64,000 nt of DNA from Lactifluus volemus (lineage: Eukaryota; Basidiomycota; Agaricomycetes; Russulales; Russulaceae). Below are positions 10,916 to 22,383 of this stretch, piece by piece. The position numbers were made by a program, and so were the translations under genes. The notes under the pieces were generated by a model. The model was not told the origin of the DNA. It ran no database searches and worked only from the letters and a program-made list of their open reading frames with translations. Position 1 is the stretch's first letter. Every line of letters starts with the position of its first letter. The DNA lies in NCBI GenBank assembly GCA_022376515.1, contig WTXI01000135.1, positions 35,550 to 99,549 on the forward strand, written 5' to 3'.

Positions 10916-12565
10916 TTACGTCGGCAGGGTGGTGGAAAAGGAGGGTGGAAAAGATTTTACCTCCGCAGATTCCTCACCACCAGGATTAACACCATCTTCC
11001 TCTTCGGACGATAAGACGTCCTGAATGGCCTCGATGACCTGAGCGTGGATCTCCTTCCTCGCCGCCACAACACCAAAATTCTCGCCGAGCGTGCGTCCGA
11101 GACCAAAATCGAGCGGGCGACCTTTCAAATCTGAGATGATCCCTCCGGCCTCTTGGACGAGTAAAGATCCTGGTGCGTGATCCTGCAACAGTCAGTGTAG
11201 CGGGAGAAGGGGAGGAAAGATACTGCTGTGAGTTTTTGACACGTTGACAGAAGAAAAAAAATGGGGGGGGGGAAGGGGGGAGGCAACCAAAAAAAAAAAG
11301 GGTTGCAGACATGGGACGCACCCAGATCTTTTCTTGGTAATTCGCGTCAGGCACGGGCAACCGCAGATACACTCCCCCACCTGCATCACCACGCACGAGC
11401 GCCGCATATTTCGCCTGCGAATCCATGCGCACAGGCGGAGCGCGCACGCCGAGGCGTGCCGCAACGCGCTCGTTGGTATCGAGCGCTGCGTGTCCCTTTT
11501 CGACCGATTCGAGGAAGGAGAGGCCCGGTAGGGTAATGTTGGGAGGCATGTACAATCGAGAGCGTCTCTGCTGCCAGCGTTCTTGTAGTTGCATCGTCGT
11601 CATTTGTGGGTTTGGGAGCGGTGGAAAATCGGGGAGCGAGAGAGGGAGCTGGTACGCGCCTTGTCCACGCACGGCGACGAATAAAGCCCCTGTTTCCTGT
11701 TCCTGTTCTGGTTTGTGAGGAGTTGTGGTAGCGGCTGGCGGTGCTGCTGCTGAGGAGGAGGAAGAGGAGGATTGTGGTGGTGGAGAGGGTAGAGGCGGGA
11801 GCGAACTGTTGCTGCTGCCGGTGGCGGGGGTGGCGACGGTGACGGGCAAGTTTGGACAGCCTATGACGCCTAGTTCTACGTGCGCGTCGACGAGTAGAGC
11901 GAGACAAACGGCGTATTGACCGCCACGCAAGAAGCCTTTGGTTCCATCGATAGGATCGAGCGTCCACATACCTTGCAACGACCAAACCAAAAAAAAATCG
12001 AATCAACAACAGCACACGGAGGGATGAAAGACGTACGTCCTGTACGACCACCGGGGTAACCACCCCTGTCGATAGCCTCAAGCAACGAATCAGCCGGCCA
12101 ACGTTTCCCAAGACCCCACTCTGCACTCTCATTTCCATCCATCATCAACTCTTCACCACCACCACCACCACGATCTTCCCAAAAATAAGAAGAATCTGAA
12201 GAATCTGAAGAGTCCGAAGAAGATGAGGAAGAGGAAGAGGAGGGATAGAAAGAGCGAGGGGGTTGGGCTAGGACGTCACTGGCGAGTTCAACGACGCGCG
12301 CGCGGAGAGTGGTATTGTCGCGCAGATCTGCCGAGTCTTCTTCGCCGACGATGGGGTCAAAGGGAAAGGCGCAGGAGAGGATGGTGTTGATGACCGCTTG
12401 GGCGGAATAGTCGGCTACCGTGACGGGGCTCTTGTCATCCTTGATTGTCGTCTCGCCTGCGACGAGCTTGTTAAAGACGGTGGTGGTGAGGGTGCACGCA
12501 CGGCGCACGGCAGCGATGGCTACTTGCTGTTCGAGGGCGAACAGTGGAGTCATCGTCGTCGTCAT
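10916..12565 (-). CDS. HAL2: 3'(2'),5'-bisphosphate nucleotidase (HAL2/MET22 type)
   Basis: The family hydrolyses 3'-phosphoadenosine 5'-phosphate (PAP) to AMP, protecting sulfate assimilation and RNA processing; the fungal enzyme is salt-sensitive. The three-exon model is 12565-12037, 11971-11322 and 11182-10916, with phases that agree and a predicted length of 481 residues. Visible motifs are GEED (E75-E76-D77), WTLDPIDGT (D182, D185) and, across the last junction, WDHAPG (D394), the metal and phosphate site of the inositol monophosphatase superfamily. It is longer than the usual ~360 residues because of two low-complexity inserts: a Ser/Asp run near residues 108-126 and a Pro/Ser/Ala segment after the DPIDGT domain. 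The 3' half and downstream flank were duplicated to 1270-3150. The start was chosen at the ATG preceding the conserved helix. Confidence 0.92.
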
Positions 12566-12943
12566 CAGAAGAGATAAGGTTTTTGAATTTGGGTAATAAT
12601 AGTATATATATGCGTGCGCTCAACTTCTAAACGCTCCCTCCCTCTCCTCTTCTCCCTGCTCTCCAACAAAACGTTATAAAAAAGAACACACAACACGCGC
12701 AGACCAGAGTCAGTCACAAAACATAACAAGCGAAAACAACGCAAAGAAAGAGGGGGGAAAAACAATTATGAGGGAAGGAAAAAAAGAGAGCAGATTGCTT
12801 GTTATTGAACAATTGCATGAGTAATTTGCCAGAAAACGATGGGTGGGTAAGGTAACACAGATGCGAGCTACGATGCCTAAGGAAACAAGTTGCATGACGG
12901 TGGACAACAAATGAATGGAGAACGAGACATAAGGCAGGGGAAT
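12566..12943. promoter_or_regulatory. HAL2 upstream / CDK1 downstream intergenic region
   Basis: This 378-bp gap separates the end of CDK1 from the start of HAL2, both on the minus strand. Near 12600-12610 the minus strand reads as a run of TATA (tatatatacta), about 40 bp upstream of the HAL2 ATG and a plausible TATA element. The rest is AT-rich with nothing else recognised. Confidence 0.4.
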
Positions 12944-14698
12944 CTATCCTCGGTAATTGGCGAAATATGGATGCAAAAGAGCACGTTTTGCAGAGATGCG
13001 CGTGGCGCTATCATATACCAGTGTTTGCTATAACAGTAACAGGAATCAGCGACATTAAGCAAGGATAAAATCGAATTTGGTCAACCTTGAGCAAGTCGAT
13101 CCCAGCTGCGTCCAGATACGGAACTTGCTCGGCGAGATCTTGCGATGACCACTGTGGGAACGTCGGCTTGTAGTCGGGTAATTGCTTGACCCCTGGCCAC
13201 GATTCTTCATTCGGCGTGCCCAACACCCTATGAGCAACCATCCATCGTCATCAAAGAAGAAGACGGATCTAATTGATCAAACCGACTGACCGGAAGATCT
13301 TGAAAATTTGGTCGATTTCAGAGTCACCCGGAAAGAGGGGAATGCCGCGCATGACCATCTCTGCAAAAATGCACCCGACAGACCACATGTCGATAGCAGT
13401 CGAGTAGTGGCGTGAGCCGAGCAACACCTCTGGTGCGCGGTACCATAACGTGACAACCTAATCATCCATATGAATTCTCACTCAAAAAACAAACCCAAAA
13501 AAATAAGGTCGCACCTCGTGCGTATAGGTGCGCATGGGGATACCAAACGCACGGGCGAGCCCAAAGTCAGCCAGTTTCAAGTTGTTCCTGTTGTCAATGA
13601 GGAGATTTTGCGGCTTGAGGTCCCGATGGAGGATCCGGTGGGAGTGACAATATAATAGCCCCGAGGTCAGCTGGTGTGTAAATTTCTAAGAAATGCAGCA
13701 GCGCGCACAAAACGTCGCAACCATCACACCGATTTCGTCAGTATACACAGGTATGCCAATTGGGGGAAAACAAAACAAAAAACAAAACGCCGGGACAGCA
13801 ATGGTGCCGGACATGGAGCAGGGGAAGACTTCCATTTCTAGTCGTGCCGCACCTGCCGCAAGATCACGTGATTAAGAATGACGAATTCGGAATCAAAGCG
13901 GCATGTGCGATATCTGGTTGTGTGTGATCGCGCGAGTTTGTAACGGATCCGTCGTTCGTCGTCATGGGGGCGCGGCGGGCAATTGGGAAAGGGGGATACC
14001 GGCGATCATTATTCTAAAAAAAAAAAACACTCACCTGGCAGAGTTCGAGTGAGAGAGGCGTGCCTTGCGAATTGCCAGCTTCCATGTATCGTTTCAAGTC
14101 GACATCGAGAAATTCAAACACGAGGTAGAGTTTCTGATCCGCGTGCACAATATCCAGCAACCTTTTGTTATCCATCAGCGACACGGGTTTGCACGTGTAA
14201 CCGCCGCGGGGACGGAAGCAAAATAAAAAGGGGTGGGGAGGTGGAACGCGACGCGTACCGGACGATGTTGTCGTCCTTGAGTTCCTTGAGGAGCGAGATT
14301 TCACGGATGGCGGTACTCGGCACGCCCTCGTCCTCGGCCTCAAGCCGAATCTTCTTAAGCGCAACGATCTGATCCGTCTTGACATCTCGTGCCTTGTACA
14401 CAACTCCATATGTTCCTGTTATTTGGTGACGGTCGGACATTGTGTGTGAGCAAGGCACCGCGACGCGCGCGCAGAAAATAACACACCTTCGCCTGTTTCG
14501 ATTAAGGATGAGCAATGCTTGTATAACTAGGAGAGAGAAGGAGAAGGAATTCAAAAACGGAACACGCACCGACTTTCTCGATCTTGGAGTAACTTTTTGT
14601 GAAAGTTACGTGGTTAGAGTGTGTGTGATAGAATGCCACCGTGTGTGAGAGGAGAGATAAGCCAAAAAGGGACGCGGCAAGTGTACGCACCGGTCCAT
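12944..14698 (-). CDS. cdk1: Cyclin-dependent kinase 1 (cdc2/CDC28)
   Basis: This is the master Ser/Thr kinase of G1/S and G2/M, acting with cyclins. Nine exons fit by eye: 14698-14691, 14592-14570, 14492-14487, 14415-14259, 14161-14035, 13685-13515, 13457-13291, 13227-13086 and 13027-12944. Together they give 885 nt, an uninterrupted 294-residue protein of normal family length. The start [16 protein letters not shown] contains the Gly-rich loop with the inhibitory-site context; the Tyr is in GTYG. The PSTAIRE helix is exact, HRDLKPQN and DFGLAR are present, and the activation loop [14 protein letters not shown] carries the CAK-site Thr. The end is [13 protein letters not shown]. The third exon is only 6 nt (gcgaag) and supplies part of the Gly-rich loop. 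The intron at 13686-14034 is unusually long (349 bp). Confidence 0.95.
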
Positions 14699-16117
14699 GT
14701 TTCAAGTGATATTGCGAGTGCGTGTATAAAAACACGTTCTGGACGTGAGGCAAGTACGATGCGTAAGAGGGGGGAGGCGAATCAAAGCACGAGTGGTTCT
14801 AATAGGATAAAGTTGTGCGTAGGGGAAATGTGGCAGTGTGGCGGGTGGGTGGTTGTCAGAAACGAGTGGCTTGCAGAGAGCCTGTCTTTATTGCTATAAC
14901 TGCCACCGAAGGCTTGTTGATTACTTTTGATGGTAAGCGATCTTGAAGGTCCGGAATTGTCGTGTGTGGCGATGAAGGGATTCTTTCCTATGAGGTGTAC
15001 GGAGAGATGAGGAGGAATGGGAGAGTGTCCCTAGGGAACGAGGTTGGGGGGTGAGCGTGAGTAGGAGCTCCGTGTGTTAAATGGGATGCTCGGACTTTTG
15101 TGTTGAGTTTGATAAAAGGGTGACCCTTGGATTACTTAAGCCAATTTCGGGTTTTGCAAATCAAAAATGGCCAATGATGATGTTTCTGGTTTTCAAAGAA
15201 ATCTACCCAAAAAAAAACCAAAGCTCTCAAGTGGTAATAAATTCGGACTTGGGAATCTTTTTATTATGAAAGTCTACGATGGAGAGGGAATGAAGTTCGT
15301 TTGACAGCGCCGCGTTGTTGGCGTGGCTCATTATTAGCGTGAGACCGCCCACGGGCGCGTTCGATGGCACAAGAATGTACGTGTATACGTACATATGTCA
15401 ATCCCTATACTCTATCCGCATCAGCTTCCCGCCATCACTCTTTTACAACTCATTTCCTCACGCGATTTTCCCTTCCATCCTCGGAGCGCGCAGGATAATA
15501 CTTTGACCACTTGTCTCCAAGGAGTTGTTGTTGAAGGCCAAGCAGACACACACACACACGTGGGCCACGAATTATGACGACATCCGTGATCTAATCACAA
15601 CATTATTGATATGAGATGAACTGCGTACAGTACAGTAGGAATCGAATCCGCCAGTCAACCCTTTGCCGACCGGCTAGTCCGCAAACGGCTTAAAAGCCCA
15701 AGCCCGGCTCCACTTGCAGCCCTAACCCAACCCAACGCCCGCGGGTTTCAATCAGCACCGCCTACAAGTGATCCTTGGCTTTTACAATACAACCTATGAG
15801 TCTCTTCAAAAACACATCTACATCGCGTTGCCTTTATACATATATTTTTTTGGCCTGGTCACGTCACAGCTCTGGAACTTCTTCCGTCATGCAGGCCGCG
15901 GCCACGTCCCATCGGAATCGTCCTTCCGCCGCGTCTCCGTCAGGTCGATATACTGGCCTGGCCAGGGGTCTTCACCTGTCATGTTGCATTAGTACGGCAC
16001 GCAGAACGATTCTATATACGCCGCATCACAAATAAACTGATTTAGTGCATGTCATGCCAGCACCAGCTTCCAAGTGTACAGGACGTGATGATGGAGCTAG
16101 AAGGTCCAAACTCCCTT
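14699..16117. other. Intergenic region, no gene seen
   Basis: No recognisable protein or RNA gene was found in these 1.4 kb. Open frames are short and lack family features. The sequence immediately above 14698 is the CDK1 5' region; the part near 16118 adjoins the uncertain 3' end of GPN1. Confidence 0.5.
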
Positions 16118-17460
16118 TCATACAAGATGCCACCAGATATTCTTTTGGAACACTCGGCATGGGGTGGCATGACATGGATAGAAAAGCACGATGCCGGAGG
16201 ATGGAAAGAAGGACGTACTCCGATCGATGATATTCAGCTCGCCGCCATCGTCCTCCTCTTCTCCCTCTTGTTCATCGGGGTTCCACCGGTCCTGCGCAGA
16301 AAAGGTCGGGTTACTGGCACGGTCCACCGCGAGGTCAGCCAGCATCCGTGTCGTCGAATCTTCCTTATGCTTCTGCAACGTCGCCTCACGCTGGGCGCGT
16401 ACACGTGCAAGCTCGGGGAGATACTCTCTGCGCAGAAGGCATGGGTCAATCCAACAAGGAGAAAAGGCCACGAGTACAAACTTTTCGTATTCCTCGCGTG
16501 AAGCCTCTACGGCTTTGAAAAACTCGGCAACACCCTCACCAGTCATGCTGGATACGCCTACTGACTAGAAAAGTGAGATGGTAAAGTCGAGGCGAAAGGA
16601 TGGGGACCAACGTTGAGATGCTTGTAAAACTCATCCAAGACGAGGCTCATGCTATTCATGAGACTGTTCATGTATGTTGGTGCGCCATCGTCATCCGTCG
16701 TGCTTTGGTGGGTTGCGAGGGCTTCTTGGAAGGTCTCAAAGTCTCGCATCCACTCGAGTGCAAAGGCGTGTGGCTGGACATCGATTTTGTTGAAGACGAT
16801 GATGAACGGAAGCTTTGTCTTGTAGAGGATACTGGAGGAACTAAGCCAGAGACCAGGCATACAAACTAGGACAAATTTACCTGCATGCATAGAGCATATT
16901 TGACATGAAAGTGGCAGGGGCGACAGTACGTGGTGTATCAACAATATATGCGAGGACAGTTGGGAGTGCAGATGCGACGGCGTCTGTAATGATGGCTCCA
17001 GAAGCTGACCAGGTGAAGATTTCGATCTGACCGGGGGTGTCGACGATTATATAGCTGGGTATGAATGAGCCAGTTTGCTACTGTAGATAAAGAGAGATGG
17101 AAATGCACTCTACACTCTCTGCGCGCTTCTCGACTAGATCGAGGACTTGATCAAATTTTGTGGTGAATAGATTGAGGGCGGTGAGGATACCACCGTTGGG
17201 CCCGAGATTGTACCTTTTATGGAGGGCCTCAGCGGGGAAAGGGTTGAGCAGAGTGGAGCGCACTGCTTCATGACCTGGTGATAGTCGACGGTATCTCGAA
17301 TGTCGATGTTAGGCTCAAAGGGAAGATTGGTAACAGCTGGGTCGAGATTGAGGATGTAAGGAGCAGATTGTTGAGATAAATGAGCGTTTAATCTATTCAC
17401 AAAGGAAGATTTTCCCGAGCCAGCCATGCCAATTGTGATGATACAAACTGGTTTCTTCAT
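16118..17460 (-). CDS. GPN1: GPN-loop GTPase 1 (Npa3/XAB1)
   Basis: GPN1 is an essential cytoplasmic GTPase that helps assemble and import RNA polymerase II. The first exon (17460-17264) has [20 protein letters not shown], the P-loop, then [20 protein letters not shown] 50-bp intron (17263-17214) leads to [19 protein letters not shown], which carries the diagnostic Gly-Pro-Asn loop. Further exons give a G3-type [15 protein letters not shown] near 17030, FNKIDV (G4) near 16790, and [10 protein letters not shown] near 16540. An acidic/charged tail follows ([18 protein letters not shown]), typical of GPN1 rather than GPN2/3. The last exon boundary is uncertain: the reading frame runs to 16118, but a splice near 16215 is possible. 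It shares a 118-bp divergent promoter with the FHA gene. Confidence 0.9.
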
Positions 17461-17578
17461 TGTGTGAATAGAGAGAGAGGGAGAGATCTAGAGGGGTGTG
17501 ACCTAGTATGTGACTTGAATTTAAGACTCCGAGGGTAGCGATAAAGGGGAGTAAAGGCCGACTGACCCTCTCTCAAAC
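17461..17578. promoter_or_regulatory. Bidirectional promoter between GPN1 and FHA gene
   Basis: Only 118 bp separate the two divergent start codons, so both 5' regions must overlap here. The region is purine/pyrimidine-biased with short GA and TC runs, and no TATA box is evident. Confidence 0.6.
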
Positions 17579-20093
17579 ATGGACGACGATATCCAGTTCC
17601 TCGGCATGGTCTCACCCGTCTCTCACAACAAGCCTTTCTCTCCTAATAATCACCTCTCTTTGCAGCCACCTGCTACAGGTCCGTCTCATTCTCCCTACTC
17701 TCACTCTACCACCGTCGGCGCCTTCGCCGGTATCCTCACTTTTCCCCTCATAGGTATCATGCTTGTAGTCCCAAAGAACGGCGATGAACCAACTCAGACC
17801 CTTCGCTTCCTCAAGTCTCGCTCCCCCGTCATCCACATCGGTCGTGCTTCCTCGTCCCTCAATGACTCGGAAAAGGAAAAGTCTCCAGATAGTATCCACT
17901 TTCGCTGTCCCGTCATAAGTCGCAGGCACGCAAAGCTCATGTTCTCTTCCGGTCATGTACGTCCTCTCCTCTCACTTATATGCGCCCTCCTCTCTGACCT
18001 CGCTCACACACATATTTCCATATACACAGGTTTACATCGTGGATCTCAATTCCCATCATGGCACCCACCTTCTTAGACGTGGCGATGTTTTCCCTCGCAC
18101 TATCGTCCCTGATGTCCCGATCCCCCTTCAGGACGGCGACACTCTCACCTTTGGTAAGGCCGTCGGCAAGGAACCTTATTGCGTTTCCCCAATCACTGCC
18201 AATGTAATGCTCATCTACGACACTGAGGCCGTCCTCAGTCCCCCAGTTTCCCAGCCAGTCATTTCTCTACTTGACTCGCCCACCACTCCTACTACACCCA
18301 TCAAGACCAGGCAACCCCCCGCGGCTCCGAATTCGTCCCTTTCTGGGCGCTACGGCCTCTTCGGTCCGCCATCACCGTCATCCCAGTCATCTCCCGCTTC
18401 CCTTTCCTCTGAAGAAGAAGAATTCTCCCAGAGTGACCCTGACATCGAGGAGGAAGACGACGATGAAGACGATTACCTCGACCCACCGGAGGAGTATCCC
18501 AGCACCTCGTTCGGTGGCCACGCCCAAGCCCAGAGCGCGAGCGCTTGTTACGGCTCTCTGCCGTCTCTCCATGGCCTCGGCCTCCTCGCTTCGCGCCATG
18601 TGATCCACCACGCCCCTCATACACCTATTTCCACACACGCTCCTCACACGCATCTCACCATGAACATGAACTCTCAGATGGCTCAACCTCTCAACGTCGA
18701 ACACAGGTCTACTTTCGACCGTTGGTTCTCTGCTCAGAGCCCGAGAGCCGCTCCGCAGGACCCTTGCAATATTAACCTCCAACCCGGCACTGATGGCCCG
18801 ATGGACATTCCCCGGCCCATCTCTCCTCCTGTCGCCAACTTGTTGCAAGATGTCCCCGCAGATGTCATTGAGGAGGCCCTCGCCTCGGTCTCACAGACAG
18901 ACGCACAAATCAATGCAAACCACGGAGAAACCCCCGTTATTATCGGGGCGTACCCCGGATCACCGTACCCCGGATCACCCGTTCGTAGCGCCGCCGTGTC
19001 ACCCTGGGTGGGTTCGGAGGACGTGGAAGAGGAGCCCCAGCACGGCCTCGTGCCACAGCCGCCGCAGTTGCCGGTGGGACTAGCGAACCCTTCTCTCGCG
19101 GCCAAGGGGACCGCACCCTCATCTGTCGTAGCAGAGGCCTCTGAGAGCTCCGAGCAGCTCGCTGAAGATGTCGCCTCGGACATTGATGCTGATGGAGAAG
19201 CGGATCTTGAAGCTTCATCCACCGTTGCCAACGTTGGCACATCGAGTACGCTTGGGTCGGGTGCTCTGGTCGCATCTGCTGGGGTTCCAACAATAAACAC
19301 GCGTGATCCGGCAGGGGTTGGCGCTAGTGCTAATCAAGCCATCAGTATTGACGCACGCCTCACCTCACTTGATGAGGCGCTGGTCAACCTCTGGGTGTGT
19401 CTTAACCATTTTTATTATTATTATCATCAAATTTCACGTCTTGCTCAACCTCTTCCTCCTTCTCCTTTGGTGAAACAGGGCAACGTCCTGCGCATGCAGA
19501 TTGCGCATCGCAAGACGCAGAGTGACCACAAGATGCTCTCGGATCGCACCGACGCTCTCGCCGCTCGCGTTGACGCTGTGCAGGCGGATCTCCACGGTGT
19601 CATGCACGGCGACGATCAAGTCGAGTCTCTGACGACTCGCGTGCAGGCAGCCGAGGATCTGCTCGTCGTGCTGCGAGGACGCCTATCGGCCGCGGAGGAA
19701 GCGCTCGCAGGGGCCAAGGCGAAGCAGGCGGAAGCGCTGGCACGATTGGAGGAGCTCGGAGTGGCAGCCGAGGCGACGGAGGCGGTCGTGATGGACGAGG
19801 TAAGTGGTCATACGCACGCGCCCAGCGCGCCGTGCGCTCATACGGCACAGTCGGAAGTCGCTCCGACGACGACGACCCCCATGCGTAAGCGCAAGCGCAT
19901 TGAAGAGGATGATGGCAATTTTGAAAGAGAAGAAGGGCAAGGGCAAGAAGAGCAAGGTGAAACCGCACGAGCACACCGCCCGAATGTTCAGGCCAGGAAG
20001 CGGGCTCGTCGTTGCGCACGCGCAGCTGTGCACACGTCAGCTGCTATCATTGTCGGTGCCGTAGCTGCATGGTCTGCCCTCGCATTTGTATGA
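17579..20093 (+). CDS. FHA-domain protein with C-terminal membrane anchor
   Basis: Exons 17579-17956 and 18030-19394 join across a 73-bp intron in the middle of the FHA domain, then 19479-19799 and probably 19851-20093; total about 768 residues. The FHA fold (residues ~60-190) shows HIGRASS, the phosphothreonine-contact SRRHAKL and the NSHHGTHLL turn. After a long Ser/Pro/acidic disordered middle part, residues ~585-690 form a heptad-like coiled coil (ALAARVDAVQADL and following). A basic segment (MRKRKR, ARKRARR) precedes a hydrophobic tail of about 20 residues ending ALAFV. FHA + coiled coil + tail anchor is the layout of SLMAP/Far9/Far10-type STRIPAK subunits, so a similar role at the nuclear envelope or ER is inferred. 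The last intron is 51 nt and in frame, so it may be retained. Confidence 0.8.
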
Positions 20094-22383
20094 GCAAACG
20101 ATGCGATTAAGATAGAGAGAGAAGGTTTGTATATGAATCCCACACGACTGTTTTTTTAGTGGGTTGGGGATGTGGGAGAGAAAGTGTACTACTTTGCTTT
20201 TATAACCGCGCGCGTGTGCTGTGCCGTGGGTGGGAGATTAGAAAACCAAATTCCCCGAGACCGTGACCAAGAACGGGCGGGGCATTGGTCTCTCTTTCTC
20301 GATCCCTCCTAGGACCTTTTTTTTCGTCTCCTTTCGTTTCTTGCCTTTTAGTGGATGGGGGAGAGGTTTTATTGAAGCGCCAAGTCCCATGGAATTTGCT
20401 CTATGGCTTTTTCCGTATGTATGTATTGTATGCAATTTACGGAGGGAAGATGAAAGACAACACAATGCGCGATCCAACACCTCATTCATTAGTCACGGAC
20501 GGGACAAACCTTCTCCCTCAACTTGAGTCCAAATTTCTTGCTCTGTTTTGCATCTATGAGGATTATACCTGTTACATACTGTACATTACAGAAGAGATCA
20601 TTGATCTTGATAGATGTTCAATTTAGTGTGAAAAATGAAAAACACGACAACTATCTTGACAACTATACAAGTGGTGAGAACACTTATCCCTGATATCGAG
20701 ACTCCCTCACTTAGCCCTTCTCAAGGAGGATCATTTTCTATAGTTTATATAATTTGATTTGTGTGCAAGAGACATGGAAGCCCTCACAACCCTGAAGAAA
20801 TTTTAGCGTTCCAAGGACCAGGCTATGGCAAAGCTATATGACCCCACTGCATTGATTATTAGAGGGGCATTCCCTCAATGTTGACTTTTGGGGTGGCAGG
20901 CGTTCAACTGTTGAAAGGGGGTGCGAGAATCCGAGTTATGCTCACCGTCCTGTTATCATTTTCTGAAGGGGTACAAGCTGGCCATGGGGGATGGATGGCG
21001 CCTCATTGCTGCCATGGCTTGTGGCTCCGCGAACTTGACCGTCAGAAGAAGAGGGTTAGCAGGGATGCTACCCCCATTAGCCCCTTGCACATACCTGTCG
21101 GGTGATGGCGGTCGTCGGGTCGCGGCGCGTCCGCAACGCAACGACCCCTCCGTCGAGTGCAGGACCGTGACTTCAATGCAGATGAGTGGCAAGGTCGGGA
21201 GCAGGTCCGGCCGGCTTCGGAGATGTGATACCACTCCCCGAGGAACAGGGGGACGGCCACACACGGGGCTGCCGGGAGCCAGGCCACAGGTGGGAAAGAT
21301 TCGGAGTTGGGTGCCAGGAGAGGCATGGGACCGGCTTACCAGCCCAGGCGAGCTGCTATATAGCCTCGACGGTTTTACGGTCCTTGCGACTCACTTTGCA
21401 GTACGCCACGGTTCTCCCGCTTCACCTGGGCTTCCGCATCTTTGGTCAGCTCCGCGAGATGTTTGGCGTATGATCTTGACAATTGACACTAGCTCTTTTT
21501 TTTTTTTCCCTTTTGGTCACGGAGCTGGGCACATCGGGCTGCGTAGAAGCGTTCCGCGTCCTCGGTGAGTTTCAGTCTGAGGATGTTCCGTGGTTTCTTC
21601 TAGCACCCAGATATTTACCTCTTTCTCGATGGTGGGGCAGATGTCATCATTGAGGATGTGGTCCATCACCCCAGCTCGGGAGTCGGAAGCGGTCCATGGC
21701 CATGGGGATGGCCTTGAAGTAGGAGGCTGTGGGCAGGGATTGAACAGTAGTCGCAGATCAACGGAGACTCCACAGTCGGGGGGAAGAGGTGTTCGAGGTT
21801 CGTCTGGATCAGGCGGACTTCACCGTCTTCCGGATTGAAAGGGGGCTTGTTCTCCGAGCACCCGCGGAGTTGCCGGTTCTTTGTGGACTGGACTAGTCCA
21901 GCATGGAGGATGCGGGCGGTCACGTCCGAGAGTGAGGCTGAAGGTTGAAGGGGATAGGATGGAGTGGGCGCGGAAGCACGCATCGACGGCGCTTGCTATG
22001 GAGTGGTAGCGATCGGCGACAGAAAGATTTGGCTTTAAGCTCATCCTACATTCGCAGCGTGGGAGAGTTGGGAGATTTCCGGAGATGCGAAGGACTCGGA
22101 GGTCCTCCTGCCAGTGATCGTCATAGTGTCAGGCGCGGGCAAGCTCAAATTCGGGAGCTTTTCGAGCGGGGTGAACACGGGGGTTGCCAAGAAGTCGTGA
22201 GAGGGACAGGCGCTAACTTCTAGCTACCGCTGCCACGTGGCACGTTGAAGTGCCCTGTCGTGGTTGACCTGTTGTTACTGTATGTTAATCAACCACTCGT
22301 CAGGATGGCCTTATTGGCCCTTGGAACCCCACTGCACGCGGTATATATATATCCCGATGGGAATGCAGACGAATTCCCCAATA
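20094..22383. other. Intergenic region with unidentified decayed reading frames
   Basis: No gene could be assigned. On the minus strand around 21666-22044 two overlapping frames encode plausible protein-like sequence (for example SENKPPFNPEDGEVRLIQTN with a following CDYC), and open frames continue to about 20950. Breaks between frames and the lack of a recognisable domain suggest a decayed mobile-element or host gene. The last ~130 bp adjoin the first P450 pseudogene. Confidence 0.35.

Noticed and set aside
15635..15720. A tRNA-like B-box sequence (ggaatcgaatcc) on the minus strand
   Set aside because: No matching acceptor stem, anticodon arm or A box could be folded around it.
16040..16501. 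Plus-strand 150-codon frame opposite GPN1
   Set aside because: It overlaps the conserved charged C-terminal exon of GPN1 on the minus strand.
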